Part shown: one piece after another, positions 1 to 7,563 of the stretch
How the letters are laid out: the number at the start of each line of letters is the position of its first letter
How positions within the stretch are numbered: position 1 is the stretch's first letter
DNA from: DASPKO01 sp035628055
GTDB taxonomy: Bacteria; Planctomycetota; Phycisphaerae; Phycisphaerales; UBA1924
Direction of reading: 5' to 3'
DNA: 15,301 nt
Assembly (NCBI GenBank): GCA_035628055.1
Contig: DASPKO010000247.1
Location: 1 to 15,301, forward strand
Made by a program: the position numbers and the translations under genes
Notes under the pieces: model-generated
What the model was told of the DNA's origin: nothing
The model's database searches: none
Seen by the model: the letters and a program-made list of their open reading frames with translations, nothing else

Positions 1-1
1 C

Positions 2-361
2 GCCGACCCGAGTTTCGCGCCCGGCGGGTCGCCCAGCGACTATCGCCCGGGCCCCGGCTCGCCGTGCATCGACGCGGGGGACAATGCCATGGCGCCCGCG
101 GACACCCTCGACCTCGACAACGACCTGAACACCTCGGAGTCCCTGCCCATCGACCTGGGCGGGGAGCCGCGCTTCGTGGACGACCCCCAGGCCCCGAACA
201 CGGGCCAGGGTCCGGGCCCCGTGGTGGACATGGGGGCGAGGGAGCGCCAGCCGCCCGCCACGTGCCCGGCGGATTTCAACGGGGACAGCTCGATCACCAC
301 CGGGGACATCAGCGCGTTCCTCTCGGCCTGGTTCCAGGCGGTGAGCGGCGGGTGCCCATGA
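2..361 (+). CDS. Secreted beta-helix/dockerin protein, C-terminal fragment
   Basis: The reading frame is open from the left edge and ends at TGA 359-361, giving the last 119 residues of a longer protein. The first part carries the 'SPCIDAGDN' and 'VVDMGARE' phrases that close parallel beta-helix (choice-of-anchor Q-like) domains of surface or secreted proteins. After a short linker comes a single dockerin-like repeat: ADFNGDSSITTGDISAFL, with Asp/Asn at calcium-ligand spacing, followed by SAWFQAVSGGCP and the stop. This ending is what I recall as the GC-type dockerin tail of Phycisphaerae. By analogy the protein is exported and the tail may serve in attachment, but no cohesin partner is visible here. 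The N-terminus and signal peptide lie outside the window. The next gene is a paralogue with the same tail. Confidence 0.8.
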   Translation, partial: ADPSFAPGGSPSDYRPGPGSPCIDAGDNAMAPADTLDLDNDLNTSESLPIDLGGEPRFVDDPQAPNTGQGPGPVVDMGARERQPPATCPADFNGDSSITTGDISAFLSAWFQAVSGGCP

Positions 362-363
362 GC
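305..363 (+). repeat. Direct repeat copy 1 (dockerin 3' end)
   Basis: These 59 bases match 2313-2371 with only three mismatches (308, 319 and 358). The match includes a 38-base perfect run at 320-357. It encodes the end of the dockerin repeat and SGGCP, plus the stop codon and two bases beyond it. Confidence 0.85.
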
Positions 364-412
364 GCCCTCGATCACCCCCTCGGGGCGACTCGGAGCGCCA
401 AGGAACGAATAA

Positions 413-418
413 GGGAGG
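413..418 (+). promoter_or_regulatory. Strong ribosome binding site deciding a TTG start
   Basis: GGGAGG lies five bases before TTG 424. This supports TTG as the start of the secreted protein rather than ATG 358, which overlaps the upstream stop codon as ATGA but has no such site. Confidence 0.7.
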
Positions 419-423
419 TTCGC

Positions 424-2211
424 TTGCTCTTGTCACAAGCTCACCGCTTCCCTGTCCTGCTCCTGCTGGCGGCCTCGGTGCTGATCGCGGCTCCCCGGTG
501 CGCCCGGGCGGACGTCGTCTATGTCAATCCGCCCGATGAAGCGATCTGGGGCCCGGTAGACTTCAACGGGGACGGGATCCCGGATGTGACGTTCAGTGGC
601 ACTGACGACTGTGCCGCGGGCTGCGGGTTGAGCGTCGCGTGCTCCGGGAGCGGGGGCGTGTTCTCCTTTGTGCCCCTCGAAGCGCCCGGAAACCCGTGGG
701 CATTGCCGCTCCCGCCCGGCACCCTGGTCGGTCCGGGATCGCCGACGAGCCCGGCAGCATTCGTCATTCGCGGTGGTGCGGGCTCACCGCTGTGGGGTCC
801 TTTCATGGGGGGCGGCATCGTCGGACTGCGGCTCGATCTGAACGGGCATTCCCATTACGGCTGGGTCAGGCTGGGCTACACGGGCGCGGTCGCGCACACG
901 CTGCTCGACTACGCGTACGAGTCTGAACCCAACACCCCGACGCTCGCCGGCTGGGTTGACTGCGATGGCGATGGGAACCACGACGCGGACGAAGTCCACG
1001 ACGGAGCCCTCGACTGCAACGGGGACCTGATCCCCGACGTATGCCAGCCCGGGGGAGACTGCAACGGCAACGGGACACCCGATCTCTGCGAGATTGGCGC
1101 AGGCCTGCTCGCCGATTGCAACCGCGACCTGATCGCGGATCTGTGCCAGCCAGCGCTGGCTTTCATTCAGGTTCCCGCCGACTTCCCGCAGATCCAGCAG
1201 GCGATCGACGCCGCGCTGTGCGGCTCCGTGATCGAGGTCGCGCCGGGCGAGTACGCTCCGATCGATTTCCGGGGCAAGGCCGTCACGCTCCGCAGCACCG
1301 GCGGCCCCTACGTTACCATCATCGCCTCATTCCCGTTCGTTTGGGGGCCGGGAAGAGAGGTGGTGCGGTGCTACGCCGGCGAGGGGCCGGGCACTGTGCT
1401 TGAAGGGTTCACATTGGTCGGCGGCCGAACCCTCGCCGGCGGCGGCATGCGCGTCGGCAACACGGACCCGGACCAGGCTGCAGCGCACGGCCCGGTGGTC
1501 CGGCGGTGCCGGTTCATTGCCAACATCGCGAACGAGGGGGGCGCCGTGTATGTCTCCCATGCCTCGGCACGATTTGAGAGCTGCGAGTTTGTTGGGAACA
1601 GCGCCCAATGGGGCTTCGGAGGGGCCGTCGCGGTCGGCGACTCGGGCACGGCCTGGCTCATCAACTGCACCTTCACGAACAACACCGGCTGCCAGGGAAT
1701 GACCCTCCACACCTCGGGCGACGGACAGGCCATCGTGACCAACTCGATTCTCGGCCAAGGTCTCTCGTTCTGGCCGCAGCCCTTCTGCTCGGCGCTGGAG
1801 ATCCAGGGAGCCGGGGCGAGCGTCTCACACTCGCTGGTGCAGGGGGGCTACCCGGGCGAGGGAAACCTCGACGCGATCCAATCGTTCATCCGGCCGCCCG
1901 ACGCCGGCCCGGACGGCCAATGGATCATCTATCCACCTTTCTTTCTCAATCCCATCCCGTCCCAGGACAACGACTACGGGGATCTTCGCCTGCGGCGCGC
2001 CTCGCCGGGCATCGACGCCTCCAGCAACGCGGCCCTTTCGCCGGAAGCTTTGACCGATCTCACGGGCTTTGCGCGCTTCCGCGACGACACCGCGACACCG
2101 GACACCGGAGAGCCCGACCCGGCGAGGCCTGACCTGGGGTTAGCCGATGCCGGGGCGCACGAGTTCCAGCGCAGCTCGTGCGCGGGCGATTGGGACAACT
2201 CGGCACGGTGA
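424..2211 (+). CDS. Secreted beta-helix protein with Ca-binding repeats, frameshifted before its dockerin tail
   Basis: This encodes an exported protein of 595 residues as it reads here. Starting at TTG 424, residues 1-29 form a textbook signal peptide: a Leu/Ala-rich core and a cleavage site after CARA. Next come a DFNGDGIPD calcium-type loop and a domain with the HYGWVRLGY...LLDYAYES pattern seen in planctomycete secreted proteins. Residues 179-243 are a run of Asp-rich repeats (DCDGDGNHD, DCNGDLIPDVC, DCNGNGTPDLC, DCNRDLIADLC). The rest is a right-handed parallel beta-helix starting near QIQQAIDAA and closing with SPGID and GAHEF. The frame stops at TGA 2209-2211 in the middle of the first dockerin repeat. 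The tail continues in another frame to 2369, so one G appears to be missing near 2202. The substrate is unknown; the fold suits polysaccharide binding or cleavage. An alternative start is ATG 358, which would add 22 residues. Confidence 0.8.
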   Translation: MLLSQAHRFPVLLLLAASVLIAAPRCARADVVYVNPPDEAIWGPVDFNGDGIPDVTFSGTDDCAAGCGLSVACSGSGGVFSFVPLEAPGNPWALPLPPGTLVGPGSPTSPAAFVIRGGAGSPLWGPFMGGGIVGLRLDLNGHSHYGWVRLGYTGAVAHTLLDYAYESEPNTPTLAGWVDCDGDGNHDADEVHDGALDCNGDLIPDVCQPGGDCNGNGTPDLCEIGAGLLADCNRDLIADLCQPALAFIQVPADFPQIQQAIDAALCGSVIEVAPGEYAPIDFRGKAVTLRSTGGPYVTIIASFPFVWGPGREVVRCYAGEGPGTVLEGFTLVGGRTLAGGGMRVGNTDPDQAAAHGPVVRRCRFIANIANEGGAVYVSHASARFESCEFVGNSAQWGFGGAVAVGDSGTAWLINCTFTNNTGCQGMTLHTSGDGQAIVTNSILGQGLSFWPQPFCSALEIQGAGASVSHSLVQGGYPGEGNLDAIQSFIRPPDAGPDGQWIIYPPFFLNPIPSQDNDYGDLRLRRASPGIDASSNAALSPEALTDLTGFARFRDDTATPDTGEPDPARPDLGLADAGAHEFQRSSCAGDWDNSAR

Positions 2212-2369
2212 ATACCGCGGACATCACCGGGTTCCTCGCAGCCTGGTTCCAGGACCTGGCGGCCGGCACGACCATCGCGGACTTTGACTACTCCGGCACG
2301 GTCCGCGCCGGCGACCTCAGCGCGTTTCTCTCGGCCTGGTTCCAGGCGGTGAGCGGCGGGTGCCCGTGA
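2202..2369 (+). pseudogene. Out-of-frame dockerin tail of the preceding gene
   Basis: This frame has no start signal of its own, but it reads GTVNTADITGFLAAWFQDL and then ADFDYSGTVRAGDLSAFL with SAWFQAVSGGCP and a stop at 2367-2369. The two Asp-containing repeats make a complete paired dockerin, whose first loop begins in the preceding frame as GDWDNS. Adding one G to the GG at 2202-2203 would join the two parts into one protein of about 648 residues ending like the upstream paralogue. I therefore treat it as the displaced 3' end of the gene starting at 424, not as a separate gene. Confidence 0.85.
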
Positions 2370-2371
2370 GC
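2313..2371 (+). repeat. Direct repeat copy 2 (dockerin 3' end)
   Basis: This is the partner of 305-363, exactly 2008 bases downstream. Two of the three differences are silent third-base changes (319/2327 and 358/2366). The first (308/2316) changes Ile to Leu. Confidence 0.85.
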
Positions 2372-2414
2372 ACGGCGGACTCGCTCAGGGCCCGCGCTCC
2401 CGCAGGTCCGCCGT
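2372..2414 (+). terminator. Possible terminator hairpin after the dockerin gene
   Basis: A perfect nine-base inverted repeat, ACGGCGGAC at 2372-2380 and its complement at 2406-2414, begins two bases after the stop codon. The 25-base loop contains a further GGG/CCC pairing. There is no T-run after the stem, so this is only a candidate terminator or a 3'-end stabilising hairpin. Confidence 0.4.
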
Positions 2415-2668
2415 CGGTCCGGCCTCATGGCACATCATCCGCGCGTGCGCGGCGGCGGCGTTCCCGGCACCGGATACCGCTCGGTGCGATCACTCGCGAC
2501 GACCCCGGTTCGTCCGAACACTGCTGAACGCCAATGGGGGCGCTGTGCCTGCTCAGCTTTGTGGTCGCCTGGCTGGCCCCCTCGTGACCTGGTCGCCGAA
2601 CCAGGACGTCACTCCCGGCACGAGCCACAACGCGAACGCCCCCGCCGCGGGGCACGGCATTCAGAAAG
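2415..2668. other. Non-coding stretch downstream of tRNA-Ser
   Basis: I see no gene here. Open frames exist but lack start signals and family features, and the longest runs straight through the tRNA. On the minus strand, about 16 bases past the tRNA end, a five-base stem (2638-2642 with 2649-2653, loop of six) could help end the tRNA transcript. It has no T-run. Confidence 0.4.
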
Positions 2669-2756
2669 CGGAGAGGGGGAGATTCGAACTCCCGATGACG
2701 ACGAGCGCCATACCGGTTTTCGAGACCGGCGCATTCAACCACTCTGCCACCTCTCC
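2669..2756 (-). tRNA. tRNA-Ser(CGA)
   Basis: Read on the minus strand this folds as an 88-base tRNA. The acceptor stem GGAGAGG (2750-2756) pairs with CCTCTCC (2670-2676), and the discriminator is G at 2669. The anticodon stem CCGGT/ACCGG holds the loop CTCGAAA with anticodon CGA at 2720-2722. A long variable arm typical of serine tRNAs follows, then a T arm GGGAG-TTCGAAT-CTCCC. CCA is not encoded. It reads UCG, a frequent serine codon in this GC-rich DNA. Confidence 0.97.
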
Positions 2757-2772
2757 GGGTGCCGAGCCCGCA

Positions 2773-2800
2773 ATTGTGGCCGGCCCGACCCCGGCGTCAA
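2773..2800 (-). promoter_or_regulatory. Promoter of tRNA-Ser
   Basis: On the minus strand TTGACG (2795-2800) is followed after 16 bases by CACAAT (2773-2778). These are acceptable -35 and -10 boxes of the main sigma factor. The predicted start lies about ten bases before the tRNA 5' end, which suits a short processed leader. Confidence 0.65.
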
Positions 2801-3237
2801 ACGCGTCGCTCGAACACGCACGGTCACCCATCTCGCCGCGCGTGGCGCCCACGGTTGACGCCTCCGCACGGCATGCAGCCATCGCACAGCGCGCGCGGTC
2901 CGGGCCACCGCTTTGCCATCCCCTCTTCGTCCCCGTGGCTTCCGCCCATTTCCCATTCCGCCGACCCCGCCCGGCCCATCGGTTGGCCACCACCCCCCTA
3001 TCCGACCACCCCATTGTTGTGTCACGGCCGGTCCATCCCCTCGACGGTCGCACGGCCCCGGTGCAAGATGGCCTAGCGGCCCCCCGCCGTGCGGCTTGGC
3101 CGCGCCCGGCAAGCCCTATGAGCGTTCCCAGGCAGACCAACCCGCGGTCAGGGCCAATCCCGGCGCCGGTCGTCGTGGGTGCTGCCAGGCGCCGTGCCGG
3201 AATCCCGCCCAGCCCACCGAGAGAGCCACCCCGAGGG
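2801..3237. other. Long gap upstream of the lipoprotein gene
   Basis: About 435 bases without a convincing gene. The frame of the following lipoprotein is open throughout, but it also runs antisense through the tRNA, so openness means little at this GC content. A second TTGACG at 2855-2860 (plus strand) mirrors the tRNA -35 box. I see no good -10 box after it. From about 2920 to 3015 the plus strand is strongly C-rich. Confidence 0.4.
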
Positions 3238-3921
3238 GTGGCCTGGAAGGTGGCCGCGGCGGCGCTCCTGGGTCTGTGGCTCAGCGTCGCCGGCTGCGCC
3301 TCGATCCGCGTGACGGACCCGGCCCGGACCGCCACGGAACAGTTTCTGCTCTCGCAGGCGGCCGAGAAGGCCGTGGGTCAGCTCGCGTTCCAGACGCTCC
3401 GCGGGCGGCGCGTCTGGGTGGACATCCAGTACTTCGCGGCCAGCGAGCAGGCGTTCGTGCTCGGTGAGCTGCGCGCCCGGCTGCTGCTGGCCGGGGTGCA
3501 GCTCGTTCCCGAGCGCGAGCAGTCGGACATCGTCTTCGAGGTCCGCAGCGGCGGGGTCGGCATCGACCGCTACGACTTCCTGCTCGGCGTGCCCTCGCTC
3601 ACGCTCGGGGCCGCCGGCCCGAGCGGCGCTGGGGCGACCCCCACCAGCCCCCCGCTCTCGACCCCGGAGCTGGCGCTGCTGAAGAACACTTACCAGAAGG
3701 GCGTGGCGTCGGTGGCGTACGTGGCGTACTGGCGCGAGACGGGCGAGGTTGTCGGGAGCAGCGGTCCCTATGTCGGCCGCACCTTCCGCGACGACTGGTG
3801 GTTCTTCGGATGGGGCCCGCGCACCAGCGGCGACATCGTGACGACCGAGCCCGAGGAGCCGAAGGTCAAGGACGCCCCGGAGCCCGAGCCGGTGCCCGCG
3901 GGGACGGCGCCGCCGCCATGA
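3238..3921 (+). CDS. Conserved lipoprotein, DUF6655-like
   Basis: From GTG 3238 the protein (227 residues) opens with an ideal lipoprotein signal: a Lys at position 4, a hydrophobic core and the lipobox LSVAGC with Cys20. It should therefore be lipid-anchored in the cell envelope. The mature part begins with ASIRVTDPARTATEQFLLSQAAEKAV and continues with a VDIQYF segment, an EREQSDIVFEVRSGGVGIDRYDFLLGVPS segment and KGVASVAYVAYWRETGEVV. This layout resembles what I remember of DUF6655, a planctomycete lipoprotein family of unknown function. The tail is rich in Pro and Glu. Earlier in-frame starts (ATG 3118, GTG 3175) would place 40 to 60 residues before the lipobox and have no clear ribosome site, so I prefer 3238, though without certainty. 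Its stop overlaps the next start as ATGA, implying coupled translation. Confidence 0.75.
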   Translation: MAWKVAAAALLGLWLSVAGCASIRVTDPARTATEQFLLSQAAEKAVGQLAFQTLRGRRVWVDIQYFAASEQAFVLGELRARLLLAGVQLVPEREQSDIVFEVRSGGVGIDRYDFLLGVPSLTLGAAGPSGAGATPTSPPLSTPELALLKNTYQKGVASVAYVAYWRETGEVVGSSGPYVGRTFRDDWWFFGWGPRTSGDIVTTEPEEPKVKDAPEPEPVPAGTAPPP

Positions 3922-6900
3922 ACGCGCCGCCCCGGGGCCGACGCGTGCGCCGCTGGGTCGTGCGGGGCCTGATCGCGGTCGCCCTGCTGCTGGTTCTGGC
4001 GGTGGTGCTCGTGCAGCTCGTGCTCTGGAGCGACTACCCCAAGCAGATGGTGCTCAAGCAGTTGCGCCTCGAGACCGGGCTGCGCGTCGACGCCGCCGAG
4101 GTGCGCACGACGTGGTTCAGCGGCACACGCCTGGGCGGAGTGAGCCTGGGGCTGGCTCTCGAGAACGCCCCGCTGGTGCTGGCCCCGAGCCTGGAGGTGG
4201 AGCACCGGAACCTGCCCGGTCTGCTGCTGGGGCTGGACATCGGCATCCAGCGCGTCGCCATCGATCGCCCGGAGGTCACGCTGCGGCGCGACGAGGCCGG
4301 CGTGTGGAACCTCGTCGCGGCCATCCAGACCATCCGGCGCACCCAGGAAGCCAAGCGCCCCAGCCCGGGCGGAGGCGGGGGCGGGCTGCCGCGGATCGAG
4401 GTGGCGGGCGGGGTGGTGACCGCCGTAGCCGACGGCCGGACCGTGCTCACGACTCCCTTGGAGTTTCGCGGCGGTCCGGAGGGCGAGGCGGCCTGGGCAT
4501 TCCGGGCGACCCTGAGGGACGGTCAGGCGGCACACGGCCGGCTGGTCCCGGGTGGCGACTGGGAACACCGCGTCGAGCTGATGCTGCCGCGGCTGGACGC
4601 GCTGCTCGCCCCCTTCCTCCCGGCGGCCCCCGAGGCCACACTGGCCGGGCGCTGGTGGGGCGCCGCCGGTCCCGAGGGCCTCGTGGGCACGGCCTGGCTG
4701 GAGGGGAGCAGCGTCGCCGGCCTGCCGGTCTCGGGAGAGCTGGGACTGGCGGCCTCCGGCAGTGTCATCGAGCTGGCTCCCCGGGGCGTGACCCTCGAGC
4801 TCGGCCCCGCCGGGCCGGTCGCGGTCACCAGCGGAGCGATCAGCGTTGACGGCCCGGACGTGACGGCCACGGACCTGCGGGCCAGCGCCCTGGGCGCGGC
4901 GATCATCGCCAGCGGCGCCTGGGATGCCACGGTCGCCGAAGGCTCGCTGCGCGCCGAGTGGACCGGTACCCTCGGACCGGCCGGCACGGCCCTCGCTGAA
5001 TCGGGCGCACGCGAACCGGGCGGACCGGCGCCCGGGCTGGGAGGCACGACACCGGCCGAAGCCCCCGGCACCCACAGCGGGAGCGCCGAGGTAATCCTGG
5101 CGATGCCGCGCGACCGCGACCTCTCCCTCCGCGGGAACCTCCGCAGCCTCGGCGCCGCCGCCGGGCGCGAGTGGGCCCTGGAGTCCGCTCTCGAGGTCGA
5201 CGGTCCGGACTGGCGGCAGATCTCGGCCTCGCTGCGGTTCCCGATCCTCATCGTCAGTGACGAGGCCGGGCCGATCGACCTGGGCGGCCTGGGCGCCACG
5301 TCGCGCCTGGAGTGGCCCGTGGTGCGGCTGACCAGCCTGGTTCTCCCGCACGCGAGCGGCACGCGCGCCGTGGGGGCGGCGAACCTCAGCACCCGCGAGT
5401 TCCTGATCGACTTCTCGACCCAGCGGTGGGAGGTCCCCCGCCTGGGCGCCGGGCCGATCGATCTGGCCGCCTTGCTCTCCGGCGACGCCGACCACCTGGA
5501 CTTCTCGCAGGTCGTGGCGAGGGCGGCGACCTGGGAGGCCGAGGCGGAAGGGTCGTACTTCCCGGGTCGGGTCGAGCCACTGCGCACCTTCGCGTCGGTT
5601 CGCCTGCTCCAGGCCGCGCCGCCCGACCCGGGCCCCGCCGAGCCGGGACCCGAGCTCGCGCGCGAGGAAGAAGCGCCCGAGCGGGCGCCGGTCACCGGCG
5701 ACTGGGAGGCGCAGGTCGAGGTCGTGGGGAGTATCGAGCCCGTCGCGCTCGAGGTCAGCGGGGCCGTGCTCGGGCGGCGCGTGCGCGCCGGCGAGGCGGC
5801 GGTCGAGAACCTGGACATTCCCTTCGACGGGCGCGTGGGCGCGCGCTGGGCGACCGACGTCGCGACCGAGCCCTTCGCGCTGCTGGGCGGGCGCTGGCGG
5901 CTGCGGGCCGGGTACGACCCCGACGTAGAGGCGGCCCAGGCCAGCGTGGTGGCCGAGGAGGTGCCGCTCGACCGGCTTGTGGGGGTCGCGGGGGCCCCGC
6001 TCGACGTGGCCGGGGCCATGTGGGCCGACGTGGGCCTGCGCCTCCCGGACCTGGACCCCGACAAGCTCGAGGTCGATGGGGCGGTCCGCGTGGGGGAGAC
6101 GACCGCGGCGGGGTACGGCATCGAGGCGGGGACCGCGCGCGTCCGGGCCGCGGCCGGTCGCGTCGATCTCAGCAACCTTACCCTCACCCGAGGGGGCGGG
6201 GCCGTGACCGGCTCGCTCGGCTTCGCGGTGCGCACTCCGCACCGCCTCGTGGTGGTGCTCGAGAGCCGCGACTGGCCGCTGGCAATCGAGGGCACGCGCG
6301 TCGGGCTCCTGCTCGACGGCGCGGTCGACCTCGACATCGACCTGCGCGGCCGCTCCGCTAGCGGCCCGGTGAGCCTCGGGCTGGACGTCTCGGTGCGCGA
6401 GGAGCCCCTCGGGCGGCTGGACGTCCAGGCGGGGCTGGCGGGGCGCACGATCAACGCCGACCACGTCCGCGCGGAGCTCGCCGGCGGAACCCTCTCCGGC
6501 CGGGCCACCGTCCCGCTGGACAACTGGACGGCCTCGACCGCCTTGCTCCACGCCGACGCCCTGGACCTGTCGCGCTTCGCGGGCTGGGTTCCCGGGCAGG
6601 ACCAGCTCCGGGGGATCGTCAATGGGTCGATCGATGTCGGGCCCGCCGACAGCCCGCGAGCGCTCGAGCCGCTGCGTGTGCGCGTCGACCTGGCGCCGCG
6701 CGACGCCCGCGCCGGCCGGCTCGAGCTCGCCGACGCGCACCTGACGCTCTACGCGGGGCCGGGCCGGCTCGTGCTGGACGACTCGGCGGTGGGGGTGGCC
6801 GGGGGGACGCTGGACCTGTGGGGCCGCCTGAGCTGGCACGAGCACAAGCCGTTCATCTTCGCCAACGTGGGGCTGACGGACGTCGAGATCGGCCAGATCG

Positions 6901-7448
6901 TCCACACCATCGATCCCGAAGCCCGGCCGGTGGCGGGCCTGCTGAGCGGGCGCTTCCGTGCCGGCGCCTATGTCTACCAGCCCCGCCGAGCGTTCGGCGA
7001 GGGTCAGGTCGCGCTGCGCGAGGCCGACCTGGGCGAGATCCCGATCCTCTCCGACCTGTACGGCCTGCTCGGGGCAGGCGCTTCGCGAGCCGACCAGGGG
7101 GGCAGGGGGCAGGCCAGCTTCCGCCTGGAGGGGGACAATCTTCACCTGACGCGGCTGGAGTACTTCCATCGCGGGGCGGACGTGATCGCCTCGGGAACCA
7201 TGGAGAACGTCTGGGCCCTCTCGCAGAGCCCGATCCGCGGGATCGCGATGGGGAAGGCTCGCCCGCTCAAGGGCTCGGGCCTGCCGCTCGGGGCGGACGC
7301 GGACCGGCTGCTCCGCGCCGTGCAGAGCGACGCGGTGGTGCTGGAGTTCACGGGAACGATCGACGACCAGCGGACCCGGACGGTGCTCTTTGGGGAACTC
7401 AAGGGCACGGTCGGACGGGCCTTCGGGGCCGCCGCCGGGGCGCGCTGA
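3918..7448 (+). CDS. AsmA-like inner-membrane-anchored periplasmic protein
   Basis: This is a 1176-residue protein. Residues 8-12 are a basic cluster and about 14-37 form one transmembrane helix, followed by a very long periplasmic part. That part begins DYPKQMVLKQLRLETGLRVDAAEV, a typical AsmA/TamB-type opening. Most of the remainder is repeating amphipathic beta-strand sequence. The last 250 residues or so (GLLSGRFRAGAYVY, GEGQVALREADLGEIPILSDLYGLLG, then GTMENVWALSQSPIRGI) look like the AsmA C-terminal region. Family members are thought to form bridge-like grooves that move or regulate lipids between membranes. A Gly-rich linker and Pro/Glu-rich insertions near the middle separate modules. 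The start ATG overlaps the lipoprotein stop, so the two are probably made together and act in the envelope. No enzyme motif was seen. Confidence 0.8.
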   Translation: MNAPPRGRRVRRWVVRGLIAVALLLVLAVVLVQLVLWSDYPKQMVLKQLRLETGLRVDAAEVRTTWFSGTRLGGVSLGLALENAPLVLAPSLEVEHRNLPGLLLGLDIGIQRVAIDRPEVTLRRDEAGVWNLVAAIQTIRRTQEAKRPSPGGGGGGLPRIEVAGGVVTAVADGRTVLTTPLEFRGGPEGEAAWAFRATLRDGQAAHGRLVPGGDWEHRVELMLPRLDALLAPFLPAAPEATLAGRWWGAAGPEGLVGTAWLEGSSVAGLPVSGELGLAASGSVIELAPRGVTLELGPAGPVAVTSGAISVDGPDVTATDLRASALGAAIIASGAWDATVAEGSLRAEWTGTLGPAGTALAESGAREPGGPAPGLGGTTPAEAPGTHSGSAEVILAMPRDRDLSLRGNLRSLGAAAGREWALESALEVDGPDWRQISASLRFPILIVSDEAGPIDLGGLGATSRLEWPVVRLTSLVLPHASGTRAVGAANLSTREFLIDFSTQRWEVPRLGAGPIDLAALLSGDADHLDFSQVVARAATWEAEAEGSYFPGRVEPLRTFASVRLLQAAPPDPGPAEPGPELAREEEAPERAPVTGDWEAQVEVVGSIEPVALEVSGAVLGRRVRAGEAAVENLDIPFDGRVGARWATDVATEPFALLGGRWRLRAGYDPDVEAAQASVVAEEVPLDRLVGVAGAPLDVAGAMWADVGLRLPDLDPDKLEVDGAVRVGETTAAGYGIEAGTARVRAAAGRVDLSNLTLTRGGGAVTGSLGFAVRTPHRLVVVLESRDWPLAIEGTRVGLLLDGAVDLDIDLRGRSASGPVSLGLDVSVREEPLGRLDVQAGLAGRTINADHVRAELAGGTLSGRATVPLDNWTASTALLHADALDLSRFAGWVPGQDQLRGIVNGSIDVGPADSPRALEPLRVRVDLAPRDARAGRLELADAHLTLYAGPGRLVLDDSAVGVAGGTLDLWGRLSWHEHKPFIFANVGLTDVEIGQIVHTIDPEARPVAGLLSGRFRAGAYVYQPRRAFGEGQVALREADLGEIPILSDLYGLLGAGASRADQGGRGQASFRLEGDNLHLTRLEYFHRGADVIASGTMENVWALSQSPIRGIAMGKARPLKGSGLPLGADADRLLRAVQSDAVVLEFTGTIDDQRTRTVLFGELKGTVGRAFGAAAGAR

Positions 7449-7462
7449 CGCGCCGGTCAACC

Positions 7463-7491
7463 CGGGCGGACGCCTGTTCGGGGGCCGCCCG
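7463..7491 (+). terminator. Possible terminator hairpin after the AsmA-like gene
   Basis: A seven-base stem, CGGGCGG (7463-7469) with CCGCCCG (7485-7491) and a 15-base loop, follows the stop by 14 bases. A second small hairpin (7493-7497 with 7502-7506, loop of four) comes directly after. There is no T-run, so the call is tentative. Confidence 0.35.
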
Positions 7492-7531
7492 CTCGCCGGG
7501 GGGCGACCGCGCATCGCCCGGGCAAGCCCGG

Positions 7532-7537
7532 TACTAT
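7532..7537 (+). promoter_or_regulatory. Candidate -10 box TACTAT for the hydrolase-GH3 unit
   Basis: TACTAT stands out in GC-rich sequence 32 bases before the TTG start. It would give a short leader containing the Shine-Dalgarno site. No -35 box is visible. The inverted repeat CCGGG-caag-CCCGG (7518-7531) abuts it. Confidence 0.4.
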
Positions 7538-7557
7538 CAGGCCCTGGGCCACGAACC

Positions 7558-7563
7558 GGAGGG
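7558..7563 (+). promoter_or_regulatory. Strong ribosome binding site deciding a TTG start
   Basis: GGAGGG is six bases before TTG 7570, which sets the start of the hydrolase. The frame is open further upstream but only through the intergenic hairpins. Confidence 0.7.

Noticed and set aside
64..423. Earlier starts (ATG 64, ATG 358) for the second dockerin protein
   Set aside because: ATG 64 lies inside the upstream gene in another frame. ATG 358 overlaps its stop codon but has no ribosome site and would put 22 residues before the signal peptide. TTG 424 has GGGAGG at good spacing.
2196..2211. Programmed ribosomal frameshift into the dockerin tail
   Set aside because: The needed shift is -1, but there is no slippery heptamer and no obvious downstream pseudoknot. 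A simple missing G explains it better.
2545..3237. N-terminal extension of the lipoprotein frame back to 2545
   Set aside because: It would translate antisense through tRNA-Ser and put over 200 residues in front of a perfect lipobox.
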